DNA from: Paraglaciecola sp. T6c
GTDB taxonomy: Bacteria > Pseudomonadota > Gammaproteobacteria > Enterobacterales > Alteromonadaceae
Direction of reading: 5' to 3'
DNA length: 64,000 nucleotides
NCBI RefSeq assembly: GCF_000014225.1
Contig: NC_008228.1
Span: 4,526,001-4,590,000, forward strand
Shown here one piece after another: positions 1-7,912 of this stretch; position 1 is the stretch's first letter, and every line of letters starts with the position of its first letter. The notes below the pieces were generated by a model. The model was not told the DNA's origin, did no database searches, and worked only from the letters and a program-made list of their open reading frames with translations. A program made the translations under genes and the position numbers.

Positions 1-447
1 GCGGTTTTTTTCCATTGTTTGCATGACGAGCAATTGATTTCGCCTTGCAACTAAATCACTCATAGCCTGCATAGTATCTGGTTTTAGTTGAGATAACTTA
101 GGCTGAATAGCTTCACCATAATGAGCAATCAATTGAGCATCTAGTTTGTCTGTTTTAGCTCGCTGACCTATCGCCCCAGCAAAGCGTTTAATGTGAATGG
201 GATTGGCGACAACGAAGGGTAAATTAGCATTTGCACACGCGATAATAAACGGCATTTCTAATCGGCCAGTTGCTTCAATGACGATACGCCCAGGCGAATG
301 CTGTTGGATTTTTTTAATGGCTTCTTTGATACCCTTTTCATCGTTAGAAACAGTGAAATAAATATCGTGAGGGCGGATATAAATATCCAATTGAAACTTG
401 CCCGTATCGACACCGACGTTAACGCTTTGATTTGTTTTTGGATTCAT
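1..447 (-). CDS. IS110-family transposase, N-terminal part (cut by window edge)
   Basis: This is the first 149 codons of an IS110-family (DEDD) transposase; the rest lies beyond the left edge. The reading frame starts at the ATG at 447 and stays open to base 1. The translation shows the RuvC-like DEDD signatures: VGVDTGK near residue 11 (first Asp), VIEATGR near residue 55 (Glu), and KTDKLDA near residue 95 (Asp). IS110 enzymes recombine a circular intermediate guided by an RNA from the element's non-coding end. About 200 bases of non-coding, hairpin-rich DNA lie upstream of the start, as expected for an IS110-group left end. IS492, an IS110-family element known from Pseudoalteromonas atlantica, is a plausible relative, but identity cannot be checked here. 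The family call is confident; the exact element is unknown. Confidence 0.9.
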   Translation of the reverse strand, partial: MNPKTNQSVNVGVDTGKFQLDIYIRPHDIYFTVSNDEKGIKEAIKKIQQHSPGRIVIEATGRLEMPFIIACANANLPFVVANPIHIKRFAGAIGQRAKTDKLDAQLIAHYGEAIQPKLSQLKPDTMQAMSDLVARRNQLLVMQTMEKNR

Positions 448-640
448 AATAAGCTAACTCTTGCTTGCATAATGCGGGTTGAGACCCAGTAGACTATTCG
501 AGTGTTTTGCTTGGAGTCCTTTGTGGTGTTCTTTCTTGTTATCGGTCTCTCAACTGAGGAGCCATCGCTCAATCGAACTACCACAAAAGAAGGCTTTAGT
601 TGCTGCTAAAGCTTGGGTCTCACTTTACCTCACCCCGATT
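448..640 (-). ncRNA. Candidate IS110 bridge RNA / structured left end
   Basis: This is the non-coding end upstream of the IS110 transposase. A 9-bp inverted repeat TGAGACCCA (480-488) and TGGGTCTCA (614-622) brackets the region. Inside it lie a second long-range pairing, CTTTGTGGT (519-527) with ACCACAAAAG (580-589), and a clean hairpin GCTTTAG (593-599) with CTAAAGC (606-612) around a 6-nt loop. IS110-group elements are known to express a target-choosing bridge RNA (seekRNA) of roughly 150-200 nt from this position. The nested pairings over about 140 nt fit that layout. The RNA itself, its ends and its guide loops are inferred, and the element boundary was not located. Confidence 0.45.
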
Positions 641-672
641 AAAATCAGGATGATTTACCTGAGTTATTATCC

Positions 673-766
673 ATACAAGCGCTTTAAACGGAACTAAAGC
701 AGTTCGCTCAGTTTCGCTTCGCCACAAATTATAGCCAACAATTTTAGTCCGCTTAAGCCGGCGTTA
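673..766 (+). other. Integron attC-like recombination site
   Basis: A roughly 94-bp imperfect palindrome with attC layout. The outer L''-like arm GCTTTAAACGGAACT (681-695) pairs with the L'-like arm AGTCCGCTTAAGC (746-758) except for extra unpaired bases in the left arm, as expected for the extrahelical bases of attC. The right end reads GCGTTAGC (761-768), matching the GTTRRRY-type R' box where integron integrase cuts after G. The left end (ATACAAGCGC) is a weaker R'' match. The overall look resembles Vibrio/Pseudoalteromonas-type attC sites. An open frame from the left runs into the site and stops inside it (stop codon 695-697), a habit of cassette genes. No intI is visible in the window. 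Confidence 0.6.
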
Positions 767-785
767 GCTCCTACAAGGAAGTTCT

Positions 786-860
786 ATGGATATACAGGAA
801 ACATTGTTCTGGGGAGTAATTTCAGGTGTTATAATAATAGGGGTCAGAGTCGAATTATGA
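786..860 (+). pseudogene. Truncated cassette ORF, start of a small membrane protein
   Basis: Just after the attC-like site a good ribosome binding site (AAGGAAG, 776-782) precedes an ATG at 786. The frame encodes 24 residues, beginning MDIQETLFWGVISGVIII, a short acidic start followed by a hydrophobic stretch. It then runs into the repeat motif ATAATAGGGGTCAGAGTCGAATTA and stops at 858-860. This looks like the first gene of an integron cassette cut off after its first membrane segment by the REP/RAYT-type repeat. Truncation is inferred from the repeat junction; the full-length parent is not known. Confidence 0.4.
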
Positions 861-890
861 ATAATAATAGGGGTCAGAGTCGAATTAAGC
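831..890 (+). repeat. 30-bp tandem duplication of a REP-like motif
   Basis: Two adjacent 30-bp units (831-860 and 861-890) are identical in the first 27 positions. Each contains AATAGGGGTCAGAGTCGAATTA. This GGGGTCAGAGTCGAATTA motif is remembered as recurring beside REP-associated tyrosine transposases (RAYTs) in marine gammaproteobacteria, and a decayed RAYT follows at 1109-1866. A variant (GGGGTCACAGCTAAATTA) occurs at 7654. Confidence 0.7.
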
Positions 891-1120
891 GGTATGTGGC
901 CAGTCGTTAACATCAATTAATAGGGTTGAGTCGCTGAAAGGCAGATATAGCGACTTTGTCTCCAGCACATACCCTTCGCTTATCCTCTAAAAGTTGGCTT
1001 GGGTATGGCTAATATCAGTTTTAGCATCTCTGACAACTAGGATTGATCACCGTCCAAGATAATACTCATTGTAATCCCCGCCACTTGAGTAGAAGCGTGT
1101 TGCGCTATGCGCTGTATAGA
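871..1120. repeat. Dispersed ~250-bp repeat, copy A
   Basis: This block aligns without large gaps to 7655-7912: GGGTCAnAGnnnAATTAAGC at the start, TCTAAAAGTTnGCTTnGG with GGCTAATAnCAG in the middle, and GCGnGTTGCGCnATnCGC at the end. Read on the minus strand, both copies share a frame remnant ending NDWPHTA-stop in copy A and ND-stop-PQTA-stop in copy B. That suggests the tail of a dead gene, or a conserved non-coding block. The family was not recognised. The two copies flank the oxidoreductase operon in direct orientation. Confidence 0.6.
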
Positions 1121-1866
1121 GGTACGTTGCTGACTCAGAAATTTATGAGAGGTGGCTAAGCAAGGCGAGCTAACTACCTTTGATGAGACTGTTGAAACGT
1201 ATTGGCAACGTTTGTACGACATAAGCTGGTTTATGCACGACGTAAATGAGTACATTGCCAGCGAAGCCAATAAAGAGGACGGCTGCATTGGCTTTTTTCA
1301 TTCGCCGCCGCCCTTGCCGCTCACCCTGCGGGCCAGCTAAAGCTGTTCTAATTTATACCCGATAAATTAGTGGAAGAGGGCAATTTAAATCACAGGCATT
1401 GTTAGATGAAATTGTCGTATTAGCCTGTTTAGCCTAGGTGGATTTAAACCCCCATTCGTCCGAAAAGGGCAAAAACGCTTGAAACATCAAAGCACACCAG
1501 TATTAAAAAACGTATTTTCGCCGCCAGAAAGCAACAGTCTCACCTCTGCGTTTCATGCCCTTTGTAAGAAATCCCCTTTAAAATATGTCTCGAGGTATCG
1601 CTTAGTCACTAAAGAACTATTGTGAGCTCGTAGATACAACAGGTCGTTGTATTCGTGATGACAAAGCTAGCCATATTGATAATACTCGCAGCCCCATTCT
1701 AGAAAGATTCTGTTTGCATTCTGCTCAGTGGTTAACCTTGACCACTGATTTTTATATGCACTTCTGCTACGGGGCTGGTTCAGAACAATTGATTAAAGCG
1801 TTAAACGATAATACCCATCGTCAACGACTGAGAGGAATGACTAAAGCCAGAGAGGGTTTCAACTAA
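1109..1866 (+). pseudogene. Decayed REP-associated (Y1) transposase
   Basis: Fragments in more than one frame follow the order of an Alteromonadales RAYT/IS200-like transposase. First comes a GTLLTQKFMRG-like piece (from 1109), then RLYDISWFMHDVNEYIA with ANKEDGC (about 1206-1287). An insertion of roughly 80 bp follows, then pieces resembling KSQALLDE and VDLNP (about 1385-1455). The tail has LVDTTGRCIRDDK and SPILERFCLHSAQWL (about 1627-1740) and ends near RLRGMTKARE. Frameshifts and stops (for example at 1338) show it is dead. The catalytic His-x-His and Tyr region cannot be seen. REP-like repeats lie just upstream, as is usual for this family. Confidence 0.75.
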
Positions 1867-2252
1867 TAAACTTCAAGCATAATTTATAGCGTAGATGTTT
1901 GCCTAAAAAAAGACCTTGCTCGCCATTTCTATTTTCAACACTTACTATTCCAACCAAATCATCAATTCATCGGATTAAAAAAACACTCACTATTCTTGAG
2001 GGTAATTCTTTCTTGAAACTGTGAGATTATTTATTCAGTTTTTAAAAATGGGGTCTATGTGAGCTTGTTCCTATGTAAGCCTGGAACGATGACCACTAAT
2101 ATCTTAAATACAACCAACAATCTTTCATATGTTAAGGCGCTTTCAAAAAAAAATTGAAAGTGTTTTTGGCTGGGGCTGATGTTTCGATAGCAATAATGTC
2201 ATTACTATACTTGCAACTAAAGTCTGACCCTACCCTTACAAGGAACACCCCT
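1867..2252. other. Intergenic stretch before the oxidoreductase operon
   Basis: No gene is supported here. A short perfect hairpin (CTTTCAA, A-rich loop, TTGAAAG) lies at 2140-2160. A motif AAAGTCTGACCCTA at 2218-2231 resembles the REP-like repeat seen at 841, so the mobile-element debris appears to continue up to the start of the operon. The operon promoter should lie here, but no confident -35/-10 pair was picked. Confidence 0.5.
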
Positions 2253-3266
2253 ATGAAAGCTGTTGGATTCAAAACGCCTGGAAAAATCACACGCAAAGAT
2301 GCACTAATAGACATCACTCTGGACAAGCCTGTAGCATCTGGGCGAGATTTACTGGTGAAAATTCACGCAGTTTCCGTTAATCCAGCGGACTCGGCAGCTC
2401 GAAAGATGATGGCAGACCCCGAAGGCGGCTATACCGTAATCGGCTATGATGGCGCAGGCGTCGTTGAAGCCATTGGCGATGACGTTACATTATTCGAAGT
2501 CGGAGATGAGGTTTATTATTCGGGCACCATTGATCGTCTCGGCACCAATGCTGAATTCCATTTGGTTGATGAGCGTATCGTTGGGCATAAACCGACCAGC
2601 ATAAGCCACGCAGAAGCAGCTGCTTTACCTTTAACAACACTTGCTGCTTGGGAAGGAATCTTTGACCGTCTTGACGTAAACCGTCCTGTACCGGAAGGCA
2701 ATAATCTTATACTGGTCATTGGCGGGTCCGGCGGTGTTGGCACAATCGCGATTCAAATGCTTCGCGCGATAACTAACCTAACCATTATCTCAACAGCCTC
2801 CACGCCCGAGACAACTGCTTGGGTTAAAAAACTAGGTGCGCACCACGTGATCAATCACCACGAACCGATTGCCGCTCAGGTTACTGCCCTTGGATTTGGA
2901 GCGCCAGGATTTGTTCTTTCAACAAATGGCACTGCCGGACATATTCCACAAATTGCAGAACTGATCGCACCACAAGGTCGCTTCACCCCAGTAGATGCTG
3001 CAGGGGCGGTAGATCTGCAACCTTTCGGTATGAAATCTGTATCGATCAACAATTTCACGATGTTCACGCGACCTTTATTCCATACCCCAGATATGCGTGT
3101 TCAGGGTGAAATACTGAATGAAGTTGCCAAGCTGGTCGATGCCGGAAAGATTAAATCAACGGTAACAAACGTGCTTGGCAAAATCGATGCTAAAACCTTG
3201 ATAGAGGCGCATACCCAGATCGAAAGCGGCAAAACACGTGGGAAAATTGTACTCGAAGGATTTTAG
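2253..3266 (+). CDS. Zinc-type alcohol dehydrogenase-like / quinone oxidoreductase
   Basis: A 337-residue medium-chain dehydrogenase/reductase of the zinc-binding alcohol dehydrogenase-like family (TIGR02817 type), close to NADPH:quinone oxidoreductases. It carries a GroES-like N-terminal half (PVASGRDLLVKIHAVSVNP, near residues 24-42) and a Rossmann half with the nucleotide motif GGSGGVGTIAIQ near residue 155. Catalytic zinc cysteines of true ADHs are not evident. The ATG at 2253 is chosen because AAGGA sits 8 bases upstream; the longer open frame from 2154 has no such site and its extra N-terminus is not MDR-like. It is the first gene of a five-gene same-strand cluster. It probably reduces an enone or quinone; the substrate is unknown. 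Confidence 0.88.
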   Translation: MKAVGFKTPGKITRKDALIDITLDKPVASGRDLLVKIHAVSVNPADSAARKMMADPEGGYTVIGYDGAGVVEAIGDDVTLFEVGDEVYYSGTIDRLGTNAEFHLVDERIVGHKPTSISHAEAAALPLTTLAAWEGIFDRLDVNRPVPEGNNLILVIGGSGGVGTIAIQMLRAITNLTIISTASTPETTAWVKKLGAHHVINHHEPIAAQVTALGFGAPGFVLSTNGTAGHIPQIAELIAPQGRFTPVDAAGAVDLQPFGMKSVSINNFTMFTRPLFHTPDMRVQGEILNEVAKLVDAGKIKSTVTNVLGKIDAKTLIEAHTQIESGKTRGKIVLEGF

Positions 3267-3365
3267 AACGCGTTTGATAATTCGCAGGCTCAGTACTTAT
3301 AAATAGCTACTTATTTTCCTAATCCAACTCAACTCACGGCATTTTTTTCGAATAGGATATTTATT

Positions 3366-4841
3366 ATGAAAGATATTACAAACCACTACGATGATTTTCA
3401 CTTGCAATATATCGCTGGTGAATGGCGAGAAGGCTCTACAAGCCGATACTTTGACAGCATTGATCCCTACACAGGTAAAACTCTTGCAACTATAAAGATG
3501 GCGGATAAGAACGATCTTGATGCTGCATTTGTAAAAGCTAAAGAAGCACAGATTACATGGTCCGCTGCAATGCCTTCTGAACGCGCTGCTGTCATGCGCC
3601 GCGCTGTTGAAATATTTGATGCGCGCCACGACGAAATCATTGATTGGCTCATTCACGAGTCAGGTAGCACACGCATCAAAGCTGAGATTGAACTTGGTTC
3701 GGCACGCAATATCACGGAAGAAGCCGCAACGTTCCCAAACCGTGTGCAAGGACGTATTTTAGCCTCTAACCTGCCTGGTATGGAGAGCCGTGTTTATCGC
3801 AAAGCGCTGGGGGTAGTAGGTGTGATTAGCCCATGGAATTTCCCCCTTCATCTGTCGCAGCGTTCTGTTGCGCCCGCGCTCGCACTTGGCAATGCTGTCG
3901 TTTTGAAACCTGCTAGCGATACGCCAGTTACCGGTGGTCTTATCATCGCCAAAATATTTGAAGAGGCCGGTTTACCCGCAGGTGTATTGAGTGTTGTTAT
4001 CGGTGCAGGCTCAGATATTGGCGATGCCTTTGTTGAACACGCTGTTCCCTCTATGATCTCCTTTACTGGCTCAACACCCGTAGGCCGTGGCATTGGCCGC
4101 ATTGCTGGTGGCGGTGAGCATTTAAAACGGGTTGCACTGGAGCTAGGTGGCAATAATGCATTTGTCGCCTTAGCAGACGCTAATGTAGACGATGCTGTCA
4201 GTGCTGCCATCATGGGTAAGTTCTTACATCAAGGACAGATCTGTATGGCGATTAATCGCATCATCGTCGAAGCACCGATTTATGATGAATTTGTTGAAAA
4301 ATTTGTTGCTCATGCAAAAACGCTTAAGTATGGCAACCCTTCAGATAGCGATACAGTAATTGGGCCCATTATCAACGCCAAACAATTAGATGGCCTGAAG
4401 AAAAAGATTGAGTTGGCAAAGGTTGAAGGCGCCGCTGTCTTGCTTGAAGGAAACGCCGAAGGTAATGTTTTACCGCCACATATTTTTTCCGATGTGAAGC
4501 CTGACATGGAAATTGCTCATGAAGAGATATTTGGCCCCCTCGTTGGTATCCAAAAAGCACGTGATGAAGCGCACGCCTTAGAGTTAGCAAATGCCAGCAC
4601 TTTTGGATTGTCGGGTGCCGTTTACTCTGGTGACTTGGAACGCGGCGTTGAGTTTGCAAAACGCATTGTAACGGGTATGACGCACGTCAACGATAGCTCC
4701 ATTGCAGATGATGCCAATGCGCCTTTTGGCGGCGAACAAAACTCAGGTTTGGGCCGGTTCAATGGAGAATGGGCTATCGAGGAGTTCACAACCGATCATT
4801 GGATCACCGTACAGCGCACCCCGCGCCAATATCCGTTTTAA
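3366..4841 (+). CDS. NAD(P)-dependent aldehyde dehydrogenase (aromatic-aldehyde type)
   Basis: A 491-residue class I-like aldehyde dehydrogenase oxidising an aldehyde to the acid. It shows the full catalytic set: [12 protein letters not shown] near 152, [12 protein letters not shown] near 233, general base Glu259 in LELGGNN, nucleophile Cys293 in [10 protein letters not shown], and the EEIFGPLVG segment near 390. The GGNNAFVAL and [11 protein letters not shown] wording is closest to benzaldehyde/vanillin-type dehydrogenases. It lies 99 bases after the first ADH and 51 before the ABM-domain gene, so it is probably co-transcribed. The paired Zn-ADH at 6443 is also of aryl-alcohol type, which fits an alcohol-aldehyde-acid route. 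The exact substrate is inferred only. Confidence 0.92.
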   Translation: MKDITNHYDDFHLQYIAGEWREGSTSRYFDSIDPYTGKTLATIKMADKNDLDAAFVKAKEAQITWSAAMPSERAAVMRRAVEIFDARHDEIIDWLIHESGSTRIKAEIELGSARNITEEAATFPNRVQGRILASNLPGMESRVYRKALGVVGVISPWNFPLHLSQRSVAPALALGNAVVLKPASDTPVTGGLIIAKIFEEAGLPAGVLSVVIGAGSDIGDAFVEHAVPSMISFTGSTPVGRGIGRIAGGGEHLKRVALELGGNNAFVALADANVDDAVSAAIMGKFLHQGQICMAINRIIVEAPIYDEFVEKFVAHAKTLKYGNPSDSDTVIGPIINAKQLDGLKKKIELAKVEGAAVLLEGNAEGNVLPPHIFSDVKPDMEIAHEEIFGPLVGIQKARDEAHALELANASTFGLSGAVYSGDLERGVEFAKRIVTGMTHVNDSSIADDANAPFGGEQNSGLGRFNGEWAIEEFTTDHWITVQRTPRQYPF

Positions 4842-4892
4842 ACTAACATCTACTCTACCCCGGCACTTTTTGTAGACCAACAGGAGAAGATT

Positions 4893-5510
4893 ATGCTCAC
4901 GCGCATTATCACATTCGACGTAACACCTGAACACACGTCAGCCTTTCGCACAGCCTTTCTTAAAGCGAAAGCGGGCACCGAAAAAGAAGCTCGATTTGAA
5001 GAAGCCAAGCTTTTTGTCGATAACAGCAATCCCAATAGATTCTTTGCCTACGAGCGGCTTCAGGATGACGCAGAAGCATTTCACAACGCGCAACCTTATG
5101 TAAAACAACTGTTCGAATTTTTGGAAACGTCAAACACAGCCGTCATGGTAAGGAACGTTACTGATACCAAGCCTGCCCCCGATCATTCCAAAACAGCGAA
5201 CGCTGAAGATAACGTTTTTGTTATTTTCTTTATATTTAAAATAAAACCTGAATATAAAGATCAGCTGGTTGCTCAATTTGAAAAGCATATCTCTCATACC
5301 AAAGATGAGCCGGGCAACATTTTGTTCGATCTTTACACGGTCAATGGTGCTGAGGATGAGTTGGTTGTTTACGAACACTGGCGTAAAGAGTCAGATGTTT
5401 GGGATATTCATTTTCATCAGCCCTATGCCGAAGAAACTGGTGCTCTTATGGAAAAAGCAGTAGTCGGTGACATGAATCAATACATGAACTTTGTCACTGA
5501 AGTGATTTGA
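4893..5510 (+). CDS. Tandem ABM-domain (antibiotic biosynthesis monooxygenase-like) protein
   Basis: A 205-residue protein made of two ferredoxin-like ABM domains. The first (about 1-95) starts MLTRIITFDVTPEHTSAFR and contains NPNRFFAYERLQDDAEAFHN. The second (about 107-200) has IFKIKPEYKDQLVAQFEKH, GNILFDLYTV and VVYEHWRKESDVWDIHFHQP. ABM domains act as cofactor-free monooxygenases or small-molecule-binding dimers; fusing two in one chain mimics the usual homodimer. A ribosome binding site (CAGGAGAAG) precedes the ATG. It sits mid-operon between the aldehyde dehydrogenase and the acetolactate decarboxylase-like gene. The fold is clear; whether it is an enzyme is not. Confidence 0.85.
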   Translation: MLTRIITFDVTPEHTSAFRTAFLKAKAGTEKEARFEEAKLFVDNSNPNRFFAYERLQDDAEAFHNAQPYVKQLFEFLETSNTAVMVRNVTDTKPAPDHSKTANAEDNVFVIFFIFKIKPEYKDQLVAQFEKHISHTKDEPGNILFDLYTVNGAEDELVVYEHWRKESDVWDIHFHQPYAEETGALMEKAVVGDMNQYMNFVTEVI

Positions 5511-5556
5511 TAATGTGCCGTAGTGGCTGTTAACTACTATTAAAGGAGAAACCAAT

Positions 5557-6375
5557 ATGACTTTTCAAAGCGTTTTTTTTAACCTTGTAACTGCAATTAC
5601 GTTAACCAGTTTATCGCAAGCAGCTCTAGCTCATGAAGGTGCGCACGATCAAGATGTACCCAAAGCGATTCAACAATACGGCTTACCACTGACACTGATG
5701 AATACGATTTATGAGGGTACAATCACCGCCGAGCAAATGAGTGAGCTTGGCGATATAGGCGTCGGGGTCAGTAATCATCTAAATGGGGAGCTGACCGCTG
5801 TTGACGGTGTGATCTACTCAATCGCCGCAGATGGTACGGCGACGGTTGCGCCAGATGATCTGCAAGCACCTTATATGTCGATGCTTAAATTTGAGCCGAC
5901 TAAGACCATTACTCTCAAAAATATCAGGTCGTTTAAGGAGCTTCAAGATGCCATTACGTCTCAAATCACATCGGTTAATAGCTTTTATGCATTTAAAGCT
6001 AAAGGCAGATTTGACTACGCCCATCTGGCATCAGCTCACGGTGTAGAGGATGAGGACGTCGATTTTTTCGAATATTTAGCCAGTCGACAGATGTACGATC
6101 TCACAAATACTACGGGTACCGTCGTCGGTATCTATACGCCAGAATACCTAGGCGATATTAGTATACCAGGACTGCATTTTCACTTTCAAAACGGTAACAA
6201 CACAGTCGGTGGTCACCTTGAAGACATTCGCTTCAATAGTATGGATTTTGAGATGCAAGAATTTGACAAAATCAATCTAGTCCTACCCAACGGACCCAAG
6301 TTCCGTAGCAAAAAAATGCAGATAATCGCGCCGCCATCAGGAGCCGGGACTGGTGGGACGGACGCTGATAAGTAG
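5557..6375 (+). CDS. Exported alpha-acetolactate decarboxylase-like protein
   Basis: A 272-residue protein with a signal peptide (about residues 1-25, ending QAALA) and an acetolactate decarboxylase fold. It shows the family landmarks: GDIGVGVSNHLNGELTAVDG near 66-85, VNSFYAFKAKGRFDYAH near 140-156, GTVVGIYTPEYLGDI near 187-201, and the zinc site His207-x-His209 with His220 in GGHLED. That HxH-x10-H spacing matches characterised enzymes. The family converts (S)-acetolactate to (R)-acetoin and CO2. Here export to the periplasm and a neighbourhood of aryl-type ADH/ALDH genes, with no acetolactate synthase, suggest another beta-keto-acid or acyloin substrate. AAAGGAGAAACC precedes the ATG. The C-terminus is Gly/Pro rich. 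Confidence 0.85.
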   Translation: MTFQSVFFNLVTAITLTSLSQAALAHEGAHDQDVPKAIQQYGLPLTLMNTIYEGTITAEQMSELGDIGVGVSNHLNGELTAVDGVIYSIAADGTATVAPDDLQAPYMSMLKFEPTKTITLKNIRSFKELQDAITSQITSVNSFYAFKAKGRFDYAHLASAHGVEDEDVDFFEYLASRQMYDLTNTTGTVVGIYTPEYLGDISIPGLHFHFQNGNNTVGGHLEDIRFNSMDFEMQEFDKINLVLPNGPKFRSKKMQIIAPPSGAGTGGTDADK

Positions 6376-6442
6376 TAAAAAACTTTGGTCGTAACTGATG
6401 CGGCCATAGAACACCTCAATTCATAATTTGAAAGGGTTTACC

Positions 6443-7573
6443 ATGACACAGAAATCTCCTGAGACTTATACCGCAGCCGTCATCCGCCAAAAGGGTGGTC
6501 CATTTCAGATCGAACAAGTAAAGCGTGTTTCAATGCATGACGATGAGGTGCTCGTGCGTGTTGTCGCAACGGGCATGTGCCACACAGACATGATAGCTCG
6601 TGATCAGGTGTTCCCTGTTCCCCACCCGATTGTTTTGGGTCATGAGGGATCTGGCGTTGTCACTGCTGTGGGCGAAGACGTGCGCAACATCGAGATGGGT
6701 GATCACGTTGTTATGACTTTTCTTAATTGTAACGAATGCCGTTCATGCCATGAGGGACATCCAGCCTATTGTGAAAACTTCAACCCCTATAACTTTTCAG
6801 GTCAGCGCATTGATGGCACCCATGCACTCGTCGCAGGTGATGGTGACACACTGAACGATCGATTCTTCGGTCAATCATCGTTTGGTGAATATGCCGTCGC
6901 CAATGCACGTAATGTAATCAAAGTACGAAAGGACGCGCCACTTGAGCTATTAGGCCCGCTTGGCTGCGGCATTCAAACAGGTGCTGGCGTGGTAATGAAT
7001 GCTCTAAAAGTTACACCGGGCTCAAGTTTTGTTGCCTTTGGTGGCGGGGCTGTTGGTCTATCTGGAGTCATGGCAGCTGCAGCGCTCGGCGCCACAATTA
7101 TCATCTCGGTCGATATTGTACCTTCACGATTGGAGTTGGCGCTCAAAGTCGGGGCGACACATGTGATTAACAGCAAAGATGAAGATCCTGTTGCTCGTAT
7201 TCAGGAAATTACGGGCGGCGGTGCGCAATATGCTATGGATTCAACTGGTATAGGGTCGCTTATCTCAAACATGGTCACCGCATTGCGTCCTCGCGGCATT
7301 GGCGCAATTGTTGGCGCCTCAAAGCCAGGTTCAACGGCAGATATTGATCTAACCGATTTTATGCAGAACTGCAAAAAACTAGTCGGCGTGGTTGAAGGTG
7401 ATAGTGTGCCTAGTACACTAATTCCAGCGCTTGTAGACCTCTATATGGCGGGGAAGTTTCCCTTCGATAAACTCGTTAAGTTCTACGATCTAAAGGATAT
7501 TAATCAGGCCGCAGAGGATAGTGAGAAAGGCATAACCCTCAAACCTATAGTACGTATGCAACCTGCTGATTAA
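6443..7573 (+). CDS. Zn-dependent aryl-alcohol (benzyl-alcohol-type) dehydrogenase
   Basis: A 376-residue zinc MDR alcohol dehydrogenase. Catalytic zinc ligands are visible as Cys46 (GMCHTD), His67 (LGHEGSG) and the Cys of LGCGIQTG near 175. The structural zinc lobe is Cys96, Cys99, Cys102 and Cys110. The Rossmann motif FGGGAVGLSG is near 198 and is followed by a cofactor-binding Asp (SVDIVPSRLE), which suggests NAD+. The wording resembles XylB/AreB-type benzyl alcohol dehydrogenases. The ATG at 6443 is used because AAAGGG lies just upstream; a TTG at 6428 is possible but would place that site inside the gene. It is the last gene of the five-gene cluster and likely works with the aldehyde dehydrogenase. 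Confidence 0.9.
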   Translation: MTQKSPETYTAAVIRQKGGPFQIEQVKRVSMHDDEVLVRVVATGMCHTDMIARDQVFPVPHPIVLGHEGSGVVTAVGEDVRNIEMGDHVVMTFLNCNECRSCHEGHPAYCENFNPYNFSGQRIDGTHALVAGDGDTLNDRFFGQSSFGEYAVANARNVIKVRKDAPLELLGPLGCGIQTGAGVVMNALKVTPGSSFVAFGGGAVGLSGVMAAAALGATIIISVDIVPSRLELALKVGATHVINSKDEDPVARIQEITGGGAQYAMDSTGIGSLISNMVTALRPRGIGAIVGASKPGSTADIDLTDFMQNCKKLVGVVEGDSVPSTLIPALVDLYMAGKFPFDKLVKFYDLKDINQAAEDSEKGITLKPIVRMQPAD

Positions 7574-7592
7574 GACAATATGACTATTAGAT

Positions 7593-7620
7593 GTGGGGTT
7601 AAAGCCTGAAGTATCCCCAC
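7593..7620 (+). terminator. Hairpin after the oxidoreductase operon
   Basis: GTGGGG (7593-7598) and CCCCAC (7615-7620) can form a 6-bp GC-rich stem with a 16-nt loop 20 bases after the last operon gene. There is no proper T tract after it, only an AT-rich run, so it is a weak or factor-assisted terminator at best. Confidence 0.3.
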
Positions 7621-7654
7621 AAATAATATATAAAAATCATAAAGATAATTAAAG

Positions 7655-7912
7655 GGGTCACAGCTAAATTAAGCAGTTTGTGGCTAGTCATTAACAGTAA
7701 TTATCAGGGCGGTGCCGCTGAAAATATAAAGCAGCGACGATGCTGTCAATGTATTCGCTCGGCTCATAGTCTAAAAGTTAGCTTTGGATTGGCTAATACC
7801 AGCTTAAACGCCTCCCCATCAAAGAATTGATAACAATTCAAAATAACGCTGGTTGTCGCTGTAATACCGCCACAAAGTTGAAGCGCGTTGCGCAATACGC
7901 CAGACTTGGGTG
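7655..7912. repeat. Dispersed ~250-bp repeat, copy B
   Basis: This is the second copy of the block at 871-1120, same orientation, beginning GGGTCACAGCTAAATTAAGC. It covers the whole space between the oxidoreductase operon and the broken higB gene. By eye about 70 percent of positions match copy A. Both copies read as decayed minus-strand sequence with stops. No intact gene was found in it. Confidence 0.6.

Noticed and set aside
1037-1288. An 83-codon open frame on the minus strand
   Set aside because: It overlaps the dispersed repeat and the decayed transposase read on the plus strand, and has no domain or ribosome binding site.
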